DNA from: Rhyacophila brunnea | Taxonomy: Eukaryota > Arthropoda > Insecta > Trichoptera > Rhyacophilidae | DNA: 64,000 nucleotides | Assembly: GCA_022495005.1 (NCBI GenBank) | Contig: JAGYXB010001000.1 | Location: 682,001 to 746,000 of the forward strand | Reading direction: 5' to 3' | Part shown: positions 1 to 10,800 of the stretch, piece by piece | How positions within the stretch are numbered: position 1 is the stretch's first letter | Layout of the letters: each line of letters opens with the position of its first letter | Program-made: the position numbers and the translations under genes | Notes under the pieces: generated by a model | Seen by the model: the letters and a program-made list of their open reading frames with translations, nothing else | Databases searched by the model: none | What the model was told of the DNA's origin: nothing

Positions 1-103
1 GGTAATTAAAAAGTTATTATCTAGTCAGCAGTCAATGTGTTTTAATCTCTCTGTGTATATAAAGTAAGGCCAGTCCATTTAATCTTGACTACGTCATGGT
101 ATG

Positions 104-990
104 TCACCTTATGTATGTCACCATGTACACCTTATATAATGTTGGTTTTATGTACGATTTTATGTATGTTTTTATAAGGCGTAAGGTTAAAAATGATCTT
201 CCACTGACGCATGTTGTGACAGGAAGTGTTTCACATATTTTAAAAGATGTTGGGGTAAATCGTTTTGTCGCATTTTGATATGGCATCAACAGCATTTCTG
301 CATTTGATTTATCGAACTTTTTATACGATTAATTTCAATTCGGCATTTAAAATTGCAAGATTTTTAGAAGGCATGTCACGGTCATAAAATTCGCACAGCT
401 CACGAAATTCTTGCTTGGAGGATCTTTTCCGTTTGGTAGAAGAGTTATAAACTGCTTCAGTACTTCGCAATGTGGCATGAAATGTTCATTGAGCTGATTT
501 AATATTTGGTCAATAAATGAACAAAGATAGTTCTTTTGAAATACTCGTCTACTGAATCAGCTGGAACATTACACCTCAATGTTTGTTTCGATGTAGTTCG
601 CCGCTTTTTTATTTCAACATTAAAGTTATTGGCTTTTGCACACGCTTCGTCGTAATTGTCAAATTCAAACTTGTGATGCACAATGAACATATATAAAACT
701 TGTGTATATATGGCGGACATATGAGATTGGACACCATTAAACTTCCCGCTCATTGGTATGGCACCGTCGTAACCTTATCCATGTATATATGACAAATCGA
801 TTCTATAATTATGGAAAGCTTCCAATATTTTGTCAGATAAGCTTTCTCCTGTGGTGCTTGTTACAGCAACAAATTGAATGAATTGTTCACAAATTTTATT
901 GTTATTTTCATCGTCTATGTATCTAAACACAAAAAAAATTGTTGCATTGTCAAAATGTCACAAGTTTCGTCGGCAAGGATTGAAAAACAT
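104..990 (-). pseudogene. hAT transposase remnant (ZMYM1-like)
   Basis: Frames read N to C from about 990 down to 104. At 754-900 one can read TGESLSDKILEAF followed by GYDGA, then MSGKFNGVQ (753-727) and a block ending ADSVDEYFKRTIFVHLL. The terminal block at 104-295 contains TLPVTTC and RSF-TLRLIKTYIKS, which matches the hAT C-terminal dimerisation region (usual form TLPVTTCTSERSFSTLRRIK). The MSGKFNGVQ and DEYFK blocks are characteristic of zinc-finger MYM-type 1-like hAT transposases. Several frameshifts and stops show it is dead. Family assignment is by remembered motif pattern, not by alignment. Confidence 0.7.
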
Positions 991-1145
991 TTTTATTAAA
1001 TTGGACGCATAGTGGCGGTAACCGTTGAACGTGTCATCAGCGACTGGTGGATTGGAAGTGACTAACAGCAATCATGCTGGACATGGGCACCTAGGCTAAA
1101 CCATTACTCAAATAATATTGGCTGTGCTACCCGCTTGGTCTAGAG

Positions 1146-2019
1146 CAGTGGTTCTTAACCTATTCGAAGTCACGGTGCACTTTTGATCATAAGAAAAAAA
1201 AGCGGTGCACCAAAATCAATCTTCTTTTCCTTGAATGCTTGTGTTAATGTTATTTAAGTACTTAATTAAAAGAATCTGCTAAATATGCCATTTTAGCACA
1301 CCAATCATCATCATTCTGAAGACATTTTACAAAATCATCCATACTTTGTTATCCATCCTTAATTTTGGAAAAAAGATTAACAATTTATTCTTAAGTTCTA
1401 TGAATTGGCATACAATTTTACCCCTAGATAACCATCTCACTTCAGTGTTAAAAAGCAAACATTCGTACTTGGCTTCCACAGAAATGCAAAGTTTTTTAAA
1501 AATGCCTGTTTTTAAAGGTCTGGATTTGATGAAATTTACCATATTTACAACTTGGTCTAGTACAGGTTTGAGTGCTGCAGTAATGTTTTCGAAACTATAG
1601 ATTCCCTGTGTAAAAAAAAACAGTGCGTAGATATAATATTAGAGTTTCTTGTCTTTGCGAGGGTTGACCATTGACGGAGCACCATCCATACAAATTCCTC
1701 CATGATATTTTAAATTGTTCTAATTATGTAGAAATAGAATCAAAAACATCTTGTCATGTCGTACGCTCGCTGAGTTCTTTGCAGCATAGTTATTGATTCA
1801 CTATTTTGTTTTCATTTATGAAACGAAAACCTGTGAGGCCAACGGAAAATGCGTGCGATCGATTCGGCAACATCGAAATCACATTAGATCTTTCATCGAC
1901 TTTCATAATTTCACGAAGGACTTTTTCGGTTTTCACTATTTCGCGGATTTTTCTGCTTTTATCATTATTTTCGCGGTGCACTTGGAACAAGCCAGCGGTG
2001 CACCGGTTAAGAATCACTG
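1146..2019 (-). mobile_element. hAT element nested in the outer hAT, perfect 8-bp TSD
   Basis: Ends are CAGTGGTTCTTAACC at 1146 and GGTTAAGAATCACTG at 2005-2019. The 8-bp direct repeat gtctagag flanks it exactly (1138-1145 and 2020-2027). Inside is a degenerate minus-strand transposase at 1190-1700, so the element is 874 bp and internally deleted. The same target octamer region is used by another hAT at 50229-55574 in the second copy of the outer repeat. Confidence 0.88.
1190..1700 (-). pseudogene. hAT transposase remnant (ZBED5/FAM200/SCAND3-like)
   Basis: The minus strand reads in order DGAPSMVNPRKDKK (about 1690-1650), then ALKPVLDQVVNMVNFIKSRP, then LLFNTEVRWLSRGK (about 1460-1420), then QNDDDWCAKMAYLADSF (about 1320-1270). 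The EVRWLSRGK and LAYLADIF..LN blocks are well known in ZBED5/FAM200-type hAT proteins. BED finger and C-terminal dimerisation region are missing. Frame changes separate the blocks. It is non-functional. Confidence 0.75.
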
Positions 2020-2097
2020 GTCTAGAGCTACAATATTTATGCCGAATTCCACCGAAAATATGTTTTTTTAATTTACACCACCACCGACTGTGGTGGG

Positions 2098-2549
2098 CAT
2101 GGCCCCCACATCATGAATCGGGCCCTTAGGCCAGGATGTTTGGCGGGCCTCCTTACCTATCACCAGGGTTAAGGGCAATGTGATGTTAACAGTAGTGTTC
2201 CCAAATGGTATTCCGTCGATTCATCTATATTTTTAAAAATAATCCCCTTGAATTATTGATTTGTCGGACCTCATATCATATTATCGATCGTTATCATACT
2301 ATGAACCACTGGTCGCGACCCACTCTTCATGTAGTTACGTATATTATATTTTCATCATACTACATATTATTTTTTATGTTAATTTTGATGAAGTAGTATA
2401 TAGCGACACATGCGATTTTTTTATAATATAATAAATTTCTGGTGTGTTTATCTCATAATTAGACGAGCTGCCACGCGGGACCCTCTTAAGCCCGGCCCCC
2501 AGGCTGTAGCCCTGTCAGCCCATGTTGGCCATGTCAACCATGGGCCATG
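2098..2549. mobile_element. hAT-type MITE, CATGGCCCCCAC family
   Basis: Starts CATGGCCCCCACATC and ends GGGCCATG, flanked by the exact octamer gtggtggg (2090-2097 and 2550-2557). It has no coding capacity. Further copies with their own 8-bp duplications lie at 55855-56237, 58984-59342 and 40808-43015 (inverted, carrying insertions). The tail block around gtgtttatctcac is shared by all. Confidence 0.8.
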
Positions 2550-2998
2550 GTGGTGGGTGTAGTCGTTCTTTTCGCCGAATTTTTATCGTCGATTTTGGAT
2601 TTTTTAATAGTGAAGTTCCAAAATATTAATTGAAAATGGAAAAAAAAGTATTATTGCATTTAACTTATACACAAACCTACCCAACAGAACACAGCCTAAT
2701 TTCTCGGTTATCGGACTTTTGTCTATAGCACTTGGTGTACCTACACCACTACGGAATTCGGGTGGACCTGGAGAATTTTTTGACATTTGCATTAGAGATT
2801 GGGTTTCTAAAAAAACGCAACATTAGTGTTTCGAAATTTTTGTGTTAGAAATTAAAATCTAAGAAATTTTTCTAAAGAGGGTGAATTTGAAATCATTTTT
2901 GGCCGTGTTTTTATTTGTCTAAGCTATTGGCTTTCAATTTCAATGTTTTTGGGGGGTACCAGGGCCCCTTGCCCCCCCCCCCCCTGGGTGCGCCACTG

Positions 2999-4616
2999 CA
3001 GCACATCACAGAATATGTCTTTGAGGAGCGCATTGACAAGTCTTGCACACCTCGCTTATGGTGCCTGATAAGCTTGACACAAGGAAACGGTTCTGACGCA
3101 GAATAGGTCATGACTGCGACATATAAATTCAAGAAGAATTAGAATGTCAGGATTGGAAACCATCCCTCATGATAGCAGGCAAAAATGTCTCAAGAGCAGA
3201 AGTGGCCTACGAGATTCACGAGAGTGAAATGCTAGTCTGTTAGAAATGTAGCGATGGAGGCAGACGCTGAAAGTCTTGTGGATGGGCGAACAGACCAAAG
3301 GTTGAACGTTGGAGGGAATGAGAAAGAACACCACGGATTTTTGAGACATTTTGCATGCCACTGAATGCTGAAAGGGGTGCAGCCAAACTGTGGAGAAGAA
3401 TGTCAGATGGCCATGTCATTTATGCCACGATCCACAGTCATGAAGTTCCGACAAGAATTTTTTTATTTTAATAAAATAATTAGGTTTGTAGCTTATCTAA
3501 CCCAACCTGACCATCAACCTAATTTTAGAGAATTTATTCCAAAGTTGATTATATTATGCCTTCGATAATGATACTGCCTGGGTTTGGAGAAGACATTATC
3601 AAAATTCCAATTAAAAATTACAAAAAGTAAATGATAAGAGTGCATGAGTTCCCCATATAGTAGAGGTTACATTAACAAACTTTTTTACGAGGACTAGTTG
3701 TTAGCCATTCGCTCAATCCATTGGGCCCTTGCTTTGAATCAAAACCAACATGAAATTGAAAATACTCAGTGGGGCGTTTTTATGTCCAAGTATGGCCCAT
3801 TTGCAGCAAAGTGTACCTAATTTCAGAGAAGTAGAACTTTCTCTCACAAAACGAGTACACACTGACATTTGTGTGCTACCTCTGGGGGAGGAGTCCAATC
3901 TCTTTGGTTTTATCCAATTACAAAGTCAATTTTGTTTCCAAAGAAAATATTATATTTCTAGAATGACTGATAAGTTTCGTAAATACGTTACGCCACGATA
4001 TACGCCCAAGACAGGGATAGAGGGGAAATCAGGTTTTGTCGTATATTTGACTCGTCCTATGGGCCATTGAGATCATGAAATAATCGCTTTTTTCAATCGG
4101 GTCTAATTTCGAACATCGATAAAAATACAAAATCCGTTTTTGGTTATGGCAACATCTTTATATCGAAAAAAAAGTATGATTGCTTTCCTCTTGGTTTCGA
4201 ATTTCACCTAATGGGCCGACTACAGACTGAACATCATTATTATTTTTCTCAAACTGTGTATACCGAGTAGCTACTAAAATCATCTTTTTAAATTATTGTT
4301 TAATATTTTTTAATTGTTATTCCTTCATAAAATGTTATACCTATTCATATAATTTTATTTATTAATTATTAGCGAATGAATAAAGTTTATTTATTAAAAT
4401 GAAATTGTCTATGATTCATAAACGGCTGAAAAATAAGATTGTACGGTTTATAGACAATTTGGGCGCCAAATCTATGATGACAATGTTTGACAATTCGAGG
4501 AATCGGAAGTGGAAAGCATTTGTTTTGAAGTTTTGATCCACTCGGACCGCTCGATCGGCCATTGTCGTTATTTTCTTCAATGCCTGAGCGCCGATTGCGG
4601 CGGTGCTGCTGGAAAG
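2999..4616. other. No recognisable gene; upstream region of Psf2
   Basis: I see only short open frames without family features. Likely decayed repeat sequence at 3000-3450, then AT-rich spacer. The last 100 bp before the Psf2 start codon are more GC-rich (about 4555-4616) and probably include its 5' UTR and promoter; I can name no promoter element. Confidence 0.4.
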
Positions 4617-4861
4617 ATGGATCCTGATGAAGTTGAATTTCTTGCTGAAAACACATCTGTAAGCATCATACCGAACTTCACATACGACAAAATATTCCTT
4701 ATATCAGGAGAACTGGGTCCTTTCAACGCCGGGTTGCCAGTCAATGTACCAATTTGGCTGGCCATTATGTACAAACAGAAGAAGAAATGCAGAATAGTAA
4801 AGCCGGCATGGATGGATTTGGAATTGTTGGAAGAAATTAAGGAAGAGGAAAAGCGGTCAAG
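4617..4861 (+). CDS. Psf2: Psf2 exon 1
   Basis: Runs from the ATG at 4617 to AAGCGGTCAAG before the donor GTAAGA at 4862. Encodes residues 1-81 plus two bases of an Arg codon. Includes the beta-rich domain with [17 protein letters not shown] longer in-frame upstream ATG (4509) exists, but the extra residues do not resemble Psf2. Confidence 0.92.
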
Positions 4862-7800
4862 GTAAGATTCAACTTTTATTCTAGTTATTTCTCAATTTTA
4901 GCATTCTCGTCGTGTCACGCCATTTGCTTTTTTGGTTTGCAATGCTAAAGCTATTGGTACCAACTCCAAATCTTGTTTGTGATCAAGGTATTTTGAGATC
5001 AAAAACCCAACACAACCTGCTGTAACCTAAAAATAAGTAGATTGTGTTAGGTTTTGGGTTGTTTTTCAGTAGGCTGTGTTGGGTTTTCTGTTTGATTTTT
5101 GTTCTTTACCACAATCGCAATAAATATGGAGTAGTATTATAAGCTTTACGATTTTCTTTTCACCTTTGACTTTTTAGAATGTTGGTACATACATGAAGTC
5201 AGTCATGTAGTGCTGGGTCATAATTTTTAACATCCTAATCTCCCCCTGCCATGTATTTTGGTATTTGTGCCGCAGAGGTGGCCATGAGCATGAGCTTTTC
5301 CAATTTTTTTTACGAAAACAGTTTATTCCATATTTCAATCCAATAATCGTTAATTGAAAATTTGAAATTTTCATACATCTTGATGCACCATTATCAGAAA
5401 CTAAGATTATATGAGGTAATGCGTCGATTACATTGAGCTACTTTACGGGCTGTTTGTTGGCGAATTTAATAGCGGGCGATTCAGTTACTGCGATTGTGAT
5501 GATGACACACAAAACTTTCCATTCGCTGAGAAGCCACAAGCCAGCGACTATTTTGACAGAACGTAGTTAGTTTTTTTACCGGGAGGTTGCTACTGCGCAG
5601 ACGCAGTAGGCCTACACGCCGGCGTGTAGCGTGTAAAGTTGACCGGCTTTCAACTTTTCTCGGTAGATTGTTTACAATCTGCTTGTTAGCTTGTTCAATG
5701 ATGACACTGGGCGACTTTACAGGCAGATTGTAAATTCGCCAATAAACAGCTCGTAAAGAAGCTCAATGTAATTGAGGCTTTGCCCTCTAAACTCCGCGCA
5801 CGCATACCACGCCAACTGGCTCCTACATTTAGCTCGTAAAAGTAGCTCAATGTAATTGACGCATAATATTAGGTTGGGGTAGGTTTGGTTTGGTCTGGTC
5901 TGGTCTGGTCTGGTTTAAAAAGAAAGTTGTAAAATCTCATGGCCACCTCTGCGGTACATTTACCTTTTAATATTGCGATGGATATGATCAGTGGAATCAA
6001 AACTAATAATTATCGATTGACAAAAAATCAATACACTTTATAATCTCTTTCAAATTGAACTGACTCATCGTTATCTTCCATCTTTACGCCCAGTTACTAA
6101 CACGATAATAACTGTTTGCAAAAGTGCCGACTGTCTCGTCAATCTCACTATTCGAGGGTAAGCTAGACATGTTGTCATTGTATGGTGCTATTTGATAGGT
6201 TGTGAAAATTCGGTGTGCGGTGTAGCTCGTATTTTTTACATTCCACATTTACATTTTTCAAACATATTCTAACTCAAATGTCCATGTATTTTTGAATTCC
6301 GCTAAAGATTAAAAAACACTAGTTAAGAGTGAATCATAATTGGCAAAATACTATGGTTTACAGGTTTTTCACAAAGATGCCCAACGAGCACTACATGGTG
6401 GAGGCGAAACTTCTGTTCAGCGTTGCCGGCGAAGACATTCCAAAGTGCGACGAGATAAGGACAGTGATCAAGGATATCTGGGACATTCGGATGGCTAAAC
6501 TGAGGACTTCCATGGACACCATGATGAAGTCTGGAGGGAGCTATGGCCGACTTGACCATCTCACGCTCATGGAGATCAACTCCGCCAAACCGTTGCTTCC
6601 GTTTGCCATGGATCAGCTGTACCGACTCCGAAAGGTAATCATACTCTTCTCTCCCTAATTCTCAATTAGACAACAGCGAGCAAAATATAATATTAATGAG
6701 TTAAATTGGTAAAAAACAGTAAAACTGATATTCTATGGATCAGTGGTGGCGAACCTATGGCACGTGAGATTATTTTGCACGGCACGTTTGAAACAAAAAA
6801 TACCTTTAATAATAATAAATGACATCATATTGTATAAAAATTGCAGGCAAATACTCTTCAAGACATAGCATTACGTTTAATGTAAATATATAATTGCAGA
6901 AGTCAGTCCTTAGGGTTTATGCGTCATTTATATAACCTAACCCAACCTAACCTCATCAGGCGGCGGGGGATGTCGTGGCACGAACCTCTAATTTTGATAG
7001 ATTTACAATGCTCGAGACCACTGTAACGACAGAATGCCTCATCTGATCGGAGCAATTCTGGTGTCAATTTGTATATAAAGATTCAAACTAATTAATACAT
7101 TAACAAAAAATAACTGCACCAAATAAGAAACAAATTGGTGAAGCTAGTGGTACTAATTCTGACAGACCGTTTCAAAATTGGTGGGTGGTGTATCTAATTG
7201 AAAAAGGTGAAAGTGAGGCACGCGAGATGATCTTGCCATAGGTTAGCCATCCCTGATATATGTGGATTCTGGGATAAATATGAAGGCTTTCGGGCTAAAA
7301 ATTGAATGACATACGAGCATCAAACACCAAATTCATTTATGTAGTGTTGCATGAATTGACACCGACATTCCTTTGCGGGTTTCCGCTCTGCCTGTCAACC
7401 TGGTGCAATTGAAATACTTTGGTCCTTAGTTGAATGGAAACAAATAAGTATAACTGACAAAGTTTAGTTTTCACTTTCAGATATGCATAGCCTATCTCCA
7501 CCCTTCGCTACTGCTATATTATAATATGGTCTACCATTGTGATCGTGTATCAACATGTTGTATTAAGATTGTCTGGAATTATTCAAACAGCTTGCAGCAC
7601 CCGTAGGTGTTGGTCACGTGTCCACGGCTCACAGTTTGAATACCACTGGTCTAAACTGTCAAAAAGTGGTACATATGTTATAACAATCCCTCTCTTGGCT
7701 GTGTTAACCTATTCCTCGCGCGCGTCATGTAGAGATGCCGGTGATCGCCGTATATGTGAGCCGCGAGCGTCGCCTAGAGGTGACAGTAAGTTTCTACTGC

Positions 7801-10800
7801 TGTATTTTCGTTATTTGGTAAGCAACAGAGACGAAATTTGTTTTACGAACTTGCTTCATTATTATTCTACTGACATCTGTTGATTTTTGTCATCCAAACA
7901 TTATGAAATAGTTCGTAATATAGCAAAGACTCGACCCATATCGACTTCCTTCAAAATACAAATAATCAGTTTTGTCGATTCAAATATCTCCGCTAGTTGG
8001 TTGCGCAATATGCGCAGGCGTGTGATGTCATTTCCGACTTCGGCTTTGTTTGGAATAGTGCGGTGATAGTATTTTAACAGTGTGTGTCTGGTTTCGTACG
8101 GTTATCGATACCATTCAGTTTCGGCTTTTATAAAATTACTTTGAATACGCGATTCTGTGATTAAGTGTAATTATTTTAATCATAATATTGGAGATTTCAT
8201 ACATTTTACCCATTGAAATTAGTGGAAAATGTGTGTAAAAGTAGTATTTTAAATTTCAATAATATAATTTCGAGTTCACAGATTCTTCATATATATTTTT
8301 ATATACATTTGTAATAGTGACAATAAGTTCGTGTAGGTACATTGTGTAGTGAAATATTTAAAGTTAATTTTTGTACATTGCGATCAAAATGTCTGCACGT
8401 GATAGTGTATCCGATGAGGAAGCCCAAGAATCCATTGAATACTTGGATTTCGATTATGAAATGGAAACTGATGATGAAGGAGAAACAGGGCTGGCAGAAC
8501 CACACAATATTGACGACCCTTCTGATGTTGACCATAATGTGGGAGAGGCTTCCACTTCCACCTCTGGACATGAAGCACCAGAGGTTTCCACTTCCACCTC
8601 TGGACATGAAGCACCAGAGGCTCCACGTCAACCGTGGACCGCGGGACCATTTGTGCCAATTGTGTATGACTTTGACAGTTTTAACACTGGTGTTAATCCA
8701 AGTGTAGGCTTGAATGAGAATTCAAGTGAAATGGAGTTTTTCACACACTTTTTAAATGAAGATATAATGGGTAAAATAGTGAACTTTACCAACGGCTATC
8801 ACGATCATCTGACCAACACACAAGTCCACACACCTAACGCGCGAATTCATAACTGGTATGATACTCCCATAAGCGAATTGTACATATTTTACGCTGTTAC
8901 CCTATTGATGACGAGAAACCGCCGTCTTACAATAGAGGAACACTGGAGTACTGACCCTTTGTTAAATGCAAAAATTTTTAGCCAAACGATGGTCAGAGAT
9001 CGTTATGAGCTAATTTTGCAAATGCTTCACTACTCTGACAGTGAAACCCCTGCCGGTGATAGACTTTACAAAATTAGAACACTTCTCGACCACTGCAGAA
9101 ATTTGTTCAAAGATTCGATGTTGCCGAATGAAAACCTCTGTATAGATGAAAGTATTATAGTATTAAAAGGACGACTTATATTTAAGCAGTTTATACCTTC
9201 AAAAAGACATAGGTTTGGGATTAAGTTATTTGTTATTTGTGATGTTGAAACTGGATATATTTTAGATTTTATAATTTATTGTGGCGACGGAACTGAAATT
9301 ACCGATAGTGAAAAGTTGGGTGTCTCTGGGGCTGTTGTGACCACATTGATGAGGGATTATTTTGGCAAAGGCCATAAACTTTTTTGCGACAATTGGTACA
9401 GCAGCCCAGAATTATTTGAACATTTGTTTAAACAAAAAACAAATGCGTGCGGGACAGTTCGCAGCAATCGGAAGCAAATGCCGAAAATCCAAAAATTAAA
9501 AAAGGGTGAAATAAAATCTTTAAACCGACACCCTTTGCTTGTGTTGAAATGGCATGACAAAAGGGAGGTACACATGATAACTACCATGCACGACGACTCA
9601 ATGGTGCCCACACATAAAACCAATAGAGCCACAGGACTACACATTATAAAACCGAAGTGCGTTGTTGATTACAACAAAAACATGGGCTCTGTCGATAAAG
9701 TTGACATGATGTTGAGTAGTCTGTCGTGCATGCGAAAAACAATTAAGTGGTACAAAAAGGTTGGTTTCCACATCATTGATTTATTTTTATTAAATGCTAG
9801 TATTATTTACACAGTCATAACCGGTAAAAAAACTTCTTTGGCCGATTTTCAGATTAAAGTAATTCGTCAATTAATAGAAAAATATGGTAGTGCCTCAAAC
9901 CCTTCAACATCATTAAATATACCTTCTTCCAGTAATAATCCAAAAAGAATGTTAAAAACCGAACTTTTAAAACATTTGCCACGTCAAGTTCCCCCAACTG
10001 AGAAAAAAGTCAAAGCATTTAGGCGGTGTCGGGTATGTTCCCAATCTACCATTAAAAATACAAAAAGAAAAATGACAAATATTATGTGTCGAGAATGTGA
10101 TGTAGCTTTGTGCCCTCAGCCCTGTTTTTACGATTACCACGAAACTATTAAATTTTAAATTCTTGTCCGATAAAATTTTATGTTAAGTGTTTTGAAATAA
10201 CCCCTCAATAATAAATAAAGTGATTTCGTAATATTTTTTATGTGCTCTGTAAAATATTAATGTGTTCTGTGTTTGAAGTGGGGTTCCCACATATTGTGCC
10301 CTAATAAACTTGTCATCGCGCAAGTGTCCATGCCACTTGAAGTACGACAGTGGCGCCTGGTATGTACCTATGCATGGTTTTTTTACTATGGGACGTGTTT
10401 GTTCAAGCTATATCGCCCCATTTAAGTCGTATTTGTTTATTTTTAGATGTCGTAAAATTATTAGGAATGTATATTTATCGGTTCTACTGCTTCTCGGATT
10501 TTTAATGACAGTTTTTAACGAGTTATGATATGATTTATGATTCGTAAAAATCACGCCGCTGACAAATGATATACATTGGGGCGACCATTGGCGCGACGAA
10601 AAGGTTAACTTTTAGAGCAAGATAGACAGTTTAGACGGTTCACTTTTTGTAACAATTACAATGCCTCAATTCATGAATAAACTACCGCCGATAGCCGCCT
10701 TGAATACACTAGAATAGACCCACTGAATACATAAAGTGATACATGTAATATATTTATTACATTTAGCTCTTTTTGGGTGTTCAGTGATTGTTAGAATAGC

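Larger units (their letters stand above)
1..2998 (-). mobile_element. hAT element, ZMYM1-type (left end beyond or lost at window edge)
   Basis: The right terminus is CCTGGGTGCGCCACTG (2983-2998), the inverse of the CAGTGGCGCACCCAGG that starts the related copy at 49942 and the fragment at 45603. CAGTGG-type ends and 8-bp target duplications are typical of hAT elements. The transposase remnant runs on the minus strand (104-990). Two younger elements interrupt the body: a hAT at 1146-2019 and a MITE at 2098-2549. About 350 bp of the body (2556-2930) recurs at 55665-55850 and 56245-56490. No left terminus is visible, so it lies outside the window or is eroded. Confidence 0.7.

Noticed and set aside
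3750..4070. 106-residue plus-strand open frame
   Set aside because: No family motif, no splice or promoter context, and the opposite strand is also open in part.
4509..4616. Upstream in-frame ATG of Psf2
   Set aside because: The added 36 residues do not resemble the family; the N-terminus [11 protein letters not shown] begins at 4617.
6932..6953. AACCTAACCC-like text resembling insect telomere repeats (CCTAA)n; similar at 3497 and 12899
   Set aside because: Only two or three imperfect units each, inside introns or spacers; too short to be telomeric.
7571..7643. Possible small hAT (TATTCAAAC-type ends facing each other)
   Set aside because: The right end CACAGTTTGAATACCACTG is convincing, but the left end is too decayed and no octamer duplication is seen.
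8371..8388. TTG-initiated 6-residue extension of the piggyBac transposase
   Set aside because: The ATG at 8389 has better context and matches the expected acidic N-terminus.
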